Source of the DNA: Micromonospora okii
GTDB lineage: Bacteria > Actinomycetota > Actinomycetes > Mycobacteriales > Micromonosporaceae
DNA length: 35,492 nt
Direction: 5' to 3'
Assembly (NCBI RefSeq): GCF_020884795.1
Contig: NZ_BBZF01000016.1
Coordinates: forward strand, 327,068 to 362,559
This document shows, piece by piece, positions 7,746 through 14,691 of the stretch. The stretch's first letter is position 1, and each line of letters starts with the position of its first letter. Position numbers and translations under genes: made by a program. The notes under the pieces were generated by a model, which worked only from the letters and a program-made list of their open reading frames with translations, was not told the DNA's origin and searched no databases.

Positions 7746-7766
7746 TTCCTACCTTCTTGGTAGGTT
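7746..7766 (+). promoter_or_regulatory. Operator-like dyad upstream of ssuD
   Basis: CCTACC (7748-7753) and GGTAGG (7759-7764) form a perfect inverted repeat around TTCTT. The sequence TTCCTACCTTCTTGGTAGG matches the ssuA-side site closely. A possible -10 element TATTAT (7732-7737) ends 10 bp before it, so the dyad would cover the transcription start of ssuD and block initiation when bound. Confidence 0.72.
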
Positions 7767-7814
7767 CTCCGGCAGCTCTCGCCCGGTCGGCGAGCGCTAC
7801 GAGAGGCGGTCGGC

Positions 7815-8900
7815 GTGTCATTCCACTGGTTCCTTCCCACCTCCGGCGACGGGCGTCAGGTCGGTGCCGCCACGGTCACCGCCGGCGCGGCCCGCCACGA
7901 CCGGGCCGCCACCGTCGACTACCTCGCCGAGGTGGCCCGGGCCGCCGAGGCGGCCGGGTTCGCCGCCCTGCTCACCCCCGTCGGCTCCGGCTGCCCCGAC
8001 CCGTGGATCGTCTGCGCCGCGGTCGCCCAGCGCACCGACCGGATCGGGATGCTGGTCGCCGTGCGGGCCGGGTTCGCGCTGCCCACCCTCATCGCCCAGC
8101 AGGCCGAGGCGTTCCAGGCGGTCTCCGGCGGGCGGCTCGCGCTCAACGTCGTCACCGGCGGCGACCCGGCCGAGCAGCGGGCGTACGGGGACTTCCTGGA
8201 CCACGACGCCCGCTACGCGCGCACCCGGGAGTTCCTCCAGGTGCTGCGCCGGGCCTGGCGGGGCGGGCCGTTCGACTTCGCCGGCGAGCACTACCGGGTC
8301 ACCGGCGGCGGCCTGGCCGCCCCGCTCGCCGCCCCGCCCCCGCTCTACTTCGGCGGCGCCTCCCCGGCCGCCGAGGCGGTCGCCGCCGAGCAGGCCGACA
8401 CCTACCTCATGTGGGGCGAGCCGCCGGCCGCCGTCGCCGCCCGGGTGGCCCGGGTCCGCGCCCTGGCCGCGCGCCGGGGGCGGACCCTGCGCACCGGGAT
8501 CCGGCTGCACGTCATCGCCCGGCCCACCGCGGCCGAGGCGTGGGCGGAGACGGACCGGCTGCTGGCCGGGATGAGCCCCGAGCGGATCGCCGCCGCCCAG
8601 GCGCGCTTCGCCCGCATGGACTCCGTCGGCCAGGCCCGGATGGCCGCCCTGCACGGCGGCAGCGCCGACGGGCTGACCGTCGCCCCGAACCTGTGGGCCG
8701 GCGTCGGCCTGGTCCGCGAGGGCGCCGGCACCGCGCTCGTCGGCAGCTACGCCGAGGTCGCGGCCCGCATCGACGAGTACGCCGCGCTCGGCGTCGACGA
8801 GTTCGTCCTCTCCGGCTGGCCGCACCGCGAGGAGGCCGAACGGGTCGGCGCGGAGGTGCTGCCCCGGGTCGGCGCGGCGGTGCCGGTCCCGGTGGCCTGA
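7815..8900 (+). CDS. ssuD: FMNH2-dependent alkanesulfonate monooxygenase SsuD-like
   Basis: A 361-residue luciferase-like (LLM) flavin monooxygenase. It opens FHWFLPTSGDGRQVG, close to the SsuD start, and has RIGMLVAVRAGFALPTLIAQQAEAFQAVSGGRLALNVVTGG, the flavin-binding barrel strands of the family, and later SGWPHREEAERVGAEVLP near the end. SsuD uses FMNH2 and O2 to split the C-S bond of alkanesulfonates, releasing sulfite and an aldehyde. It needs a separate FMN reductase (SsuE), not seen in this window. GTG start with GAGAGG 8 bases upstream. It is divergent from ssuABC and shares its dyad. Dimethylsulfone (SfnG) or other LLM substrates remain possible. Confidence 0.88.
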   Translation: MSFHWFLPTSGDGRQVGAATVTAGAARHDRAATVDYLAEVARAAEAAGFAALLTPVGSGCPDPWIVCAAVAQRTDRIGMLVAVRAGFALPTLIAQQAEAFQAVSGGRLALNVVTGGDPAEQRAYGDFLDHDARYARTREFLQVLRRAWRGGPFDFAGEHYRVTGGGLAAPLAAPPPLYFGGASPAAEAVAAEQADTYLMWGEPPAAVAARVARVRALAARRGRTLRTGIRLHVIARPTAAEAWAETDRLLAGMSPERIAAAQARFARMDSVGQARMAALHGGSADGLTVAPNLWAGVGLVREGAGTALVGSYAEVAARIDEYAALGVDEFVLSGWPHREEAERVGAEVLPRVGAAVPVPVA

Positions 8901-8942
8901 CCCGCCTGCGGGAGGTCGCCGCTGCCGGCGGCGGCGACGCGC

Positions 8943-8957
8943 TAGGGTCGACCCGTG
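8943..8957 (+). promoter_or_regulatory. -10 element for a leaderless peptidase transcript
   Basis: TAGGGT (8943-8948) ends six bases before the GTG at 8955, the spacing at which transcription would start at or next to the first codon. There is no Shine-Dalgarno in CGACCC. This is the usual actinobacterial leaderless arrangement. Confidence 0.6.
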
Positions 8958-10265
8958 GCGGCGCGGAGATCGAGAATTCCAGCGACGAAGTACCCGGTCG
9001 AGCGGTTCACCCTCGACAACGGCCTGCGGGTGGTCCTCACGCCCGACCGCAGCGCCCCGGTGATCGGGGTGGCGGTCGTGTACGACGTCGGCATCCGCTC
9101 CGAGCCGGAGGGGCGCACCGGCTTCGCCCACCTCTTCGAGCACCTGATGTTCCAGGGCTCGGAGAACCTGGAGAAGCTGGCCCACTTCCGGCACGTGCAG
9201 GGGGCGGGCGGCACCTTCAACGGCTCCACCCACCACGACTACACCGACTACTTCGAGACCCTGCCGAGCAACGCCCTGGAGCGGGCGCTGTTCCTGGAGG
9301 CCGACCGGATGCGCGGCCCCCGGCTGACCGAGGAGAACCTGCGCAACCAGGTCGACGTGGTCAAGGAGGAGATCCGGGTCAACGTGCTGAGCCGGCCGTA
9401 CGGCGGGTTCCCCTGGCTGACCCTGCCGCCGGTCATGTTCGACACGTTCCCGAACGCGCACGACGGCTACGGCTCCTTCGACGACCTGGAGTCGGCCACC
9501 GTCGCCGACGCGGCCGACTTCTTCCGCCGTTACTACGCCAGCGGCAACGCCGTGCTCGCGGTCAGCGGCGACATCGACGTGGCCGAGGCGACGGAGCTGG
9601 TCGAGCGGCACTTCGGCGACGTGCCGGCCCGCCCCGCCCCCGACCGCCCCGACTTCGCCGAGCCCGACCTGACCGCCGAGCGGCGTGAGCGGTACACGGA
9701 CGCGCTGGCCCCGCTGCCCGCCGTGGCCGCCGCCTGGCGGGTGCCCGACCCGGTCACCGACTTCGCCAACTACCTGCCGTACGTGGTGCTCGCCGAGGTG
9801 CTCACCGACGGCGACGCGTCCCGGCTGGTCGAGCGGCTGGTCCAGCGGGACCGGACGGTCACCAGCCTCGGCGGGTACGTGGGCTTCATGGGCGACCCGT
9901 TCGACGTGCGCGACCCCACCGCCCTGCTGCTCCAGGCGCACCTGCCGCCCGGCGGGGACGTGGACAGGGTGCTGCGCACGGTGGACGAGGAACTGGACCG
10001 GCTCGCCACCGACGGCCCGACCGACGGCGAACTGGCCCGCACCCAGGCCCGGATGGCCACCCACCTGCTGCGCGACACCGACGCCGTGCTCGGCCGGGCC
10101 CTGCGGATGGCGGTGCTGGAGCAGCAGCGCGGCGAGCCGGGCCTGCTCAACGAGCTGCCCCGGCTGGTCGGCGAGGTCACCGACGAGCAGGTCCGCGCCG
10201 CCGCCGCCACCCTGCGACCCCAGCGCCGCGCGTCGGTCGAGGTCGTCCCGGGGGCCGGCCGATGA
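8955..10265 (+). CDS. M16-family zinc peptidase, catalytic subunit
   Basis: A 436-residue pitrilysin/insulinase-family protein with the inverted zinc motif HLFEH (His59, Glu62, His63) and a third ligand candidate in VVKEEI (Glu139, 76 residues after His63), as in the HxxEH-X76-E signature. The active domain is N-terminal, followed by the inactive-like C-terminal M16 domain (from about residue 190). It is about 440 residues, the length of bacterial two-subunit M16B enzymes. It probably degrades peptides in the cytoplasm; no signal peptide is seen. Its TGA overlaps the ATG of the second M16 gene (ATGA), so both are made together, most likely as a heterodimer. Confidence 0.93.
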   Translation: MAARRSRIPATKYPVERFTLDNGLRVVLTPDRSAPVIGVAVVYDVGIRSEPEGRTGFAHLFEHLMFQGSENLEKLAHFRHVQGAGGTFNGSTHHDYTDYFETLPSNALERALFLEADRMRGPRLTEENLRNQVDVVKEEIRVNVLSRPYGGFPWLTLPPVMFDTFPNAHDGYGSFDDLESATVADAADFFRRYYASGNAVLAVSGDIDVAEATELVERHFGDVPARPAPDRPDFAEPDLTAERRERYTDALAPLPAVAAAWRVPDPVTDFANYLPYVVLAEVLTDGDASRLVERLVQRDRTVTSLGGYVGFMGDPFDVRDPTALLLQAHLPPGGDVDRVLRTVDEELDRLATDGPTDGELARTQARMATHLLRDTDAVLGRALRMAVLEQQRGEPGLLNELPRLVGEVTDEQVRAAAATLRPQRRASVEVVPGAGR

Positions 10266-11623
10266 GTGAGACGGAGAGAGGCGAGATGACGGTGACCGTG
10301 CAACCGCGACCGGTGCCGCCGCTCGGCCCGAACCGCCGGCTCAAGGTGCCGAAGCAGGCCGAGCGGCGGCTCGGCAACGGGCTCACCGTCATCGCGGTGC
10401 GCCGGCCGGCCGTACCCCTGGTGGAGCTGCGGCTGTGGATGCCCACCGGGCGGACCCACCTGGCGCGGGGCACGATGCTCGCCCAGACCATGCTCTCCGG
10501 CACGGAGTCGATGACGAGCGTGCGGATCGCCGCCGAGCTCCAGGCGGTGGGCGGCGGGCTCTCCGCCGGCATCGACCCGGACCGGCTGATGCTCTCCGGC
10601 GCGAGCCTGGTCACCGGGCTGGACCGGATGCTGGAGATCATGGCCGACGTGCTGACCGGGGCCACCTACCCGAACGGGGAGGTCGCCACCGAGCGGGACC
10701 GGCTGGTCGACCGCATCCAGGTGGCGCAGAGCCAGCCGGCCCACCTGGCCCGCACCGCCATGCTGCGGCGGATCTACGGCACGCACCCGTACGCGGCGCA
10801 GACCCCGGAGCCGGAGCAGGTCCGGGCGGTCCGCCCGGCGGCGCTGCGGAAGCTGCACGCCGAGCGGGTGCATCCGGGCGACGCCGTGCTGGTGCTGGTC
10901 GGCGACGTGCAGCCGGAGCGGGCGCTGGACGCCGCCGAGAAGGCGCTGTCGGGCTGGACCGGCGCCGGTCGCACCGGCGAGCTGCCGCCCGCCCCGCCGC
11001 TGGAGCCCGGCCCGCTGCTGCTGGTCGACCGGCCCGGGTCGGTCCAGTCGTCGCTGCGCGTGGCGCTGCCGGCGGTGCCGCGCACCCACCCGGACCACGC
11101 CGCGCTGCAACTGGCCAACCTGATCTTCGGCGGCTACTTCTCCTCCCGCTGGGTGGAGAACATCCGCGAGGACAAGGGCTACACGTACGGGCCGCACTCG
11201 CTGGTCGAGCACTCGGTCGCCGGGTCGGTGCTGATCGCCGCCGCCGAGGTGGCCACCGAGGTCACCGGCCCGGCGCTGCTGGAGACGACGTACGAGCTGG
11301 GCCGGCTGGCCACCGTGCCCCCGAAGCCGGAGGAGCTGGAGCAGGCCCGCCAGTACGCCCTCGGCACCCTCCAGCTCGGCATGTCCACCCAGGCCGGGCT
11401 GGCGTCGCTGACCAGCGCGTACGCCGGCAGCGGCCTGCGCCTGGACTTCCTGGCCGAGTACGCTGCCCGGCTGGCGAAGGCCGGCGTCGACGACGTGGCC
11501 GAGGTGGCCCGGCGCTACCTGGCCCCGGCGGGCGCGGTCACCGTGGTGCTCGGCGACGCCGAGCGGATCGCGCCCGCGCTGAGCGCCCTGGGCCCGGTCC
11601 GCACCGAGCCGGCCCGCCCGTGA
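10262..11623 (+). CDS. M16-family peptidase-like protein lacking the zinc motif
   Basis: A 453-residue M16 homologue. Where the partner has HLFEH this protein has ARGTMLAQTMLSG, with no HxxEH, so it cannot bind zinc in the classical way. The C-terminal domain keeps the family's YFSSRWVENIREDKGYTYGPHS pattern, including the Arg/Tyr pair that contacts substrate in mitochondrial processing peptidase and M16B enzymes. It therefore probably plays the alpha-subunit role, presenting substrate to the upstream catalytic subunit. Start ATG 10262 overlaps the upstream stop; another Met nine codons in (ATGACGGTGACC) has GAGAGGCGAG in front and could be the real start. Its own stop overlaps the nudC start (GTGA). 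Confidence 0.9.
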   Translation: MSETERGEMTVTVQPRPVPPLGPNRRLKVPKQAERRLGNGLTVIAVRRPAVPLVELRLWMPTGRTHLARGTMLAQTMLSGTESMTSVRIAAELQAVGGGLSAGIDPDRLMLSGASLVTGLDRMLEIMADVLTGATYPNGEVATERDRLVDRIQVAQSQPAHLARTAMLRRIYGTHPYAAQTPEPEQVRAVRPAALRKLHAERVHPGDAVLVLVGDVQPERALDAAEKALSGWTGAGRTGELPPAPPLEPGPLLLVDRPGSVQSSLRVALPAVPRTHPDHAALQLANLIFGGYFSSRWVENIREDKGYTYGPHSLVEHSVAGSVLIAAAEVATEVTGPALLETTYELGRLATVPPKPEELEQARQYALGTLQLGMSTQAGLASLTSAYAGSGLRLDFLAEYAARLAKAGVDDVAEVARRYLAPAGAVTVVLGDAERIAPALSALGPVRTEPARP

Positions 11624-12597
11624 CCGCCGCCGCCGGACCGGCCGGTGGCGGGCGCGGCGAGGCCGCCCCGCCGCTGGCGCGCTCCCTGCTGGACCGGGCG
11701 GCCTTCCGGCGCACCGACCCGCAGTGGCTCGCCGAGGCGTGGGAGCGGGCCCGGGTGCTGGTGCTCGACTCGGAGAGCGACGGCCGGGCCCTGGTGCGGG
11801 GCGAGGGCAACCCGCCGGAGCTGGTGTTGGTCGGCTCCGGGGAGCTGCCCGAGGTGCCCCGTTCGGTTCCGATGTTCCTCGGCGTCGAGCCGGACGACGT
11901 GCCCGTCTTCGCGGTGGACGGCGTGCTGCCCGACCTGTCCGGCGCGCGGGCGGTGCGCCTGCTGGAGGTCGGCCACCTGCTGACCGACCGGGACGCCGGC
12001 ATCTTCACCACCGCGCTGGCGCTGACCAACTGGCACGTCCGGCACGGCTACTCCTCGGCCACCGGCGAGCCGACGCGGGTGGACGAGGCGGGCTGGTCCC
12101 GCGTCGACCCGGGCGGGGACCGGGCCTGGCCGCGCACCGACCCGGCCATGATCGTGCTGGTGCACGACGGGGCGGCCGGCCCGGAGGGGCGCTGCCTGCT
12201 CGGCAACAACGCCGCCTGGCCCCGGGACGCCGAAGCGCGCCGCTACTCCTGCTTCGCCGGCTTCGTCGAGCCGGGCGAGTCGGCGGAGGCCGCCGTGCTG
12301 CGCGAGGTCGGCGAGGAGGTCGGCGTCGGCGTCGAACAGATCGCGTACGCGGGCAGCCAGTCCTGGCCGTTCCCCGGCTCGCTGATGCTCGGCTTCCTCG
12401 CCGTCGCCGACCCGGAGCAGCCGGTGCGGACGGACCCGGCCGAGATCGCCCACGCCCGCTGGTTCACCCGGCGGGAGATCGGCGCGGCGCTGGCCGGGCG
12501 GCCGGTCGAGGTGGGGGAGGGGCACACGCTGGCCCTGCCCCCGCCGTCGTCGATCGCGCTCTTCCTGATCCACCGCTGGCTCGACGGCCACTGCTGA
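11620..12597 (+). CDS. nudC: NudC-family NADH pyrophosphatase / NAD-cap hydrolase
   Basis: A 325-residue Nudix hydrolase. The Nudix box is perfect (residues 214-236: GFVEPGESAEAAVLREVGEEVGV) and is followed by SQSWPFPGSLMLGF, the NudC-specific SQPWPFPxS motif with one change. The enzyme hydrolyses NAD(H) to NMN(H) and AMP, and in other bacteria removes NAD caps from RNA. The four zinc-ribbon cysteines normally found before the Nudix domain are missing: the region reads WHVRHGYSSATGEPTRVDEAGW, and the protein has only three Cys (192, 211, 325). GTG 11620 overlaps the M16 stop by 4 bp, so it ends a three-gene coupled operon. Confidence 0.93.
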   Translation: MTAAAGPAGGGRGEAAPPLARSLLDRAAFRRTDPQWLAEAWERARVLVLDSESDGRALVRGEGNPPELVLVGSGELPEVPRSVPMFLGVEPDDVPVFAVDGVLPDLSGARAVRLLEVGHLLTDRDAGIFTTALALTNWHVRHGYSSATGEPTRVDEAGWSRVDPGGDRAWPRTDPAMIVLVHDGAAGPEGRCLLGNNAAWPRDAEARRYSCFAGFVEPGESAEAAVLREVGEEVGVGVEQIAYAGSQSWPFPGSLMLGFLAVADPEQPVRTDPAEIAHARWFTRREIGAALAGRPVEVGEGHTLALPPPSSIALFLIHRWLDGHC

Positions 12598-12622
12598 CCG
12601 GGGCGTCGCGCGGTCGCGCGGA

Positions 12623-12683
12623 GGGTGGGCGTGGCCCCGCAGGGGGTGGACGCGGCCTGAAGCGGGTGGACGCGGCCCCGGCC
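12623..12683 (+). repeat. Three ~20-bp tandem repeats after nudC
   Basis: GGGTGG(A/G)CG(C/T)GGCC recurs at 12623, 12644 and 12664, giving a period of 20-21 bp, directly after the nudC stop. The last copy runs into the hairpin at 12677-12718. One of several short tandem arrays that lie at gene 3' ends in this window. Confidence 0.7.
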
Positions 12684-12718
12684 CGGGACCGCCGTTGCCG
12701 CGACGGTGCCGGGCCGGG
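12677..12718 (+). terminator. Hairpin after nudC
   Basis: CCCGGCCCGG (12677-12686) pairs with CCGGGCCGGG (12709-12718), with an inner CCGT/ACGG stem. No U-tract follows. It lies between convergent nudC and the minus-strand small gene and could end both transcripts. Confidence 0.5.
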
Positions 12719-12789
12719 AACACGGGCCGTCCTGGTTGGACGCGGCGGGAACGGCGGGGAGCCGGTCCGGCAAGGACGGACGTCTGCCC

Positions 12790-13059
12790 TCAGCCCCCGG
12801 CGTCGGGACCGCCGGGGTGGGGAGCGGAGTCGTCGAGCGGCAGCACCTTGACCCGCTGCCGGCCGTAGCGGACCGCCCCCACGCAGGACAGGGCGCGGGC
12901 CAGCAGCAGGGCGGCCTCCCGGTCCTCGGCGTGCACCACCTGGCGGCGCGGCTCGGGGGCGGTGGTCTCGTCGCGCAGCCGCCCGCCGCCGGCCCAGGCG
13001 GCCGCGATGTCGATGTCGGCGGCGGCGCGGATGTCGGTGCGAACGATCAGGAAACGCAT
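12790..13059 (-). CDS. Small conserved-type protein, function unknown
   Basis: An 89-residue protein I do not recognise. It begins MRFLIVRTDIRAAADIDIAAAWAGGGRLRDE and has VHAEDREAALLLARALSCVGAVRYGRQRVKVLPL, a compact alpha/beta pattern with a basic strand near the end and a Pro/Gly-rich tail. No membrane segment or signal is present. The ATG at 13059 is preceded by CGGAGACACC, a fair Shine-Dalgarno. It stands alone between nudC and the DUF397 gene. The 210 bp upstream (13060-13269) contains no other gene I can support. Confidence 0.6.
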   Translation of the reverse strand: MRFLIVRTDIRAAADIDIAAAWAGGGRLRDETTAPEPRRQVVHAEDREAALLLARALSCVGAVRYGRQRVKVLPLDDSAPHPGGPDAGG

Positions 13060-13269
13060 GGTGTCTCCGGGTGCGGCCGTGACGGACGGTACTCAGTGGA
13101 AGTTCCACGTCACTCTGTCGACATGCTACGCCCGGGCGGCGTCCCAGCAAGTGAAACCCGCCGATTGGTTCGGCGTGTCCCCCGATCGGATGACACCTGC
13201 TCGGCGGGCCTCTGGGCACGCACGTCGGGGCCGCCGGCGTTGCGCCGACGGCCCCGACCGGTCACCGGA

Positions 13270-13509
13270 TCAGCTCAGGTCGAACTGACCTCTCTTTGTC
13301 CCGGCGATGAACCCCTGCCAGCCGGCCCGCTCGAACAGCAGCACGGGGCCGCCCCGGTCCTTGCTGTCACGCAGGGCGACCGCCGCCGGGCCGCCGCCGA
13401 GGGGGGCCACCTCCACGCAGTTGGAGGTCTGGCTGCGGGTGCTGGTCCGCCACGGGGCGCCGGCGAGCTGCCGGGCGAGCGCGGACGGCGTGTCGTGGAT
13501 CTCGTGCAT
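13270..13509 (-). CDS. DUF397 protein, partner of the adjacent XRE regulator
   Basis: A 79-residue protein containing a complete DUF397 domain: WRTSTRSQTSNCVEVA, then VALRDSKDRGGPVLLFERAGWQGFIAG. This family is confined largely to actinomycetes and almost always accompanies an XRE regulator with a DUF5753 domain; the Scr1/Scr2 pair of Streptomyces coelicolor is a studied example that alters antibiotic production. A strong site, AGGAG, sits seven bases before ATG 13509. It lies 69 bp after the XRE gene on the same strand. Molecular function is unknown; binding and antagonising the regulator is the usual proposal. Confidence 0.93.
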   Translation of the reverse strand: MHEIHDTPSALARQLAGAPWRTSTRSQTSNCVEVAPLGGGPAAVALRDSKDRGGPVLLFERAGWQGFIAGTKRGQFDLS

Positions 13510-13578
13510 GGTCTGCTCCTGACTGGACTGCTCCGACGGGACGGGTGGCGCCGCGCCCCGGACGGAGCCGTCGGCGGA

Positions 13579-14556
13579 TCACCGATCCGTGAGGCGTCCG
13601 GAGTGCCGGCGGCGTTGGGCCGGCGCCTTTGCCGCCCCTCGGGCCGCCGCGGACGGGCCTGCCGCCTCGGTCAGCCGCCCCGCCGCCTCGTAGAGCCAGG
13701 AGAGGGTGTCCGTCGCGGAGAGCGCCGCCGAGCGCAACCACTCGAAGGTCACTTTATAGGCATTTAGGGTGTTTACCTCGCTCGACATGACGTTGGTGAA
13801 GCCACCTTCGATGGCCAGCGTCTCCGGGTCGAGCGGGTCGGCGAACCGGTAGATCGAGAACGCCGTCGGTGGGAGGTACCAGTCGCCGACCGGGGCGTCG
13901 GCCGGCAACACGTGCAGGGTGACGTTGGGCAGCTCGGCCAGCTCGCAGAGCTGGGCGAGCTGCTCGCGCAGCACGTCGGGCGGACCCGCCCGGCGGCTCC
14001 ACGCCGCGTCCTCCAGCACCGCCGTGTAACGCGGCCCGTCCTCGCGGCTCAGCAGCGACTGGCGGGCCACCCGGGCGGCCACCTCGTCGTCCGGCGTCTC
14101 GCCGTGCTCCGGCTCGCCTCCGCAGGACTCGACCCGGTGGGCCGAGACGATCCGCAGCCGGGCGTACCTGGGGGTCTGCAACAGCCCCGGGACCAGGACC
14201 GGATGGTATTCCAGGATCTCGGCGCAACCCGCCTCCAGCTCGGCGAAGCCGCGCTGCTGCCGGGTCATCACCGGGTACTTCCGCAGCCAGCCCCGCATGT
14301 CGCCGGCCTCGTCGGTGATGCCGAGGAGCTCGTCGCGCTGCGCCTCGTCGGCCCCGTAGAGGTCGAGCAGGGCCGAGACGTCCTCCGGGTCGGGACGGCT
14401 GCGGCCATTCTCCAGTCGGGACAGTTTGGACGCGGAGGCCCAGCCGACCCGGGTGATCACCTGGTCCCCGGTGAGGTTGGCGGCCTCGCGCAGTTTTCGC
14501 AGCTCGACGCCCAACCGGCGGCGCCTCATCAATGGGCTGGGTCCGGCAGGAGGCAC
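13579..14556 (-). CDS. XRE-family regulator with DUF5753 domain
   Basis: A 325-residue protein. An N-terminal helix-turn-helix (residues 10-70, LGVELRKLREAANLTGDQVITRVGWASASKLSRLENGRSRPDPEDVSALLDLYG) is followed by the DUF5753 sensor-like domain: EYHPVLVPGLLQTPRYAR, TAVLEDAAWSRR, NVTLHVLPADAP, FSIYRFADPLDPETLAIEGG. The tail after residue 290 is Ala/Arg-rich. GTG 14556 is chosen because AGAGGA precedes it; a second in-frame start at 14529 would still keep the HTH. It is transcribed ahead of the DUF397 gene, divergent from the MFS gene. A 9-bp dyad over its predicted transcription start suggests autoregulation. Around AACTTT/CTTTATAGGC (13745-13760) base use is unusually A/T-rich for this genome. 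Confidence 0.93.
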   Translation of the reverse strand: MPPAGPSPLMRRRRLGVELRKLREAANLTGDQVITRVGWASASKLSRLENGRSRPDPEDVSALLDLYGADEAQRDELLGITDEAGDMRGWLRKYPVMTRQQRGFAELEAGCAEILEYHPVLVPGLLQTPRYARLRIVSAHRVESCGGEPEHGETPDDEVAARVARQSLLSREDGPRYTAVLEDAAWSRRAGPPDVLREQLAQLCELAELPNVTLHVLPADAPVGDWYLPPTAFSIYRFADPLDPETLAIEGGFTNVMSSEVNTLNAYKVTFEWLRSAALSATDTLSWLYEAAGRLTEAAGPSAAARGAAKAPAQRRRHSGRLTDR

Positions 14557-14575
14557 GGTGTCCTCTTCTCCGTCG

Positions 14576-14626
14576 ACCGTCGCGAGACGCGACGGTAACT
14601 GTATGAAAATCGCACCCCACGGTCAG
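14576..14626 (-). promoter_or_regulatory. Promoter and +1 dyad of the XRE-DUF5753 gene
   Basis: On the minus strand, CTGACC (14626-14621) and TACAGT (14603-14598) are separated by 17 bp, a good sigma-A-like promoter. Immediately downstream ACCGTCGCG (14576-14584) and CGCGACGGT (14588-14596) form a perfect 9-bp inverted repeat with a 3-base spacer. The expected start of transcription falls in this dyad, so a bound repressor, probably the XRE protein itself, would block it. Confidence 0.7.
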
Positions 14627-14691
14627 TATGGACGGCGCGACCGACGCCGGAGGCTTCCGGCGGGGCGTGTCTCGCAGAAATGAGGAGCCCG

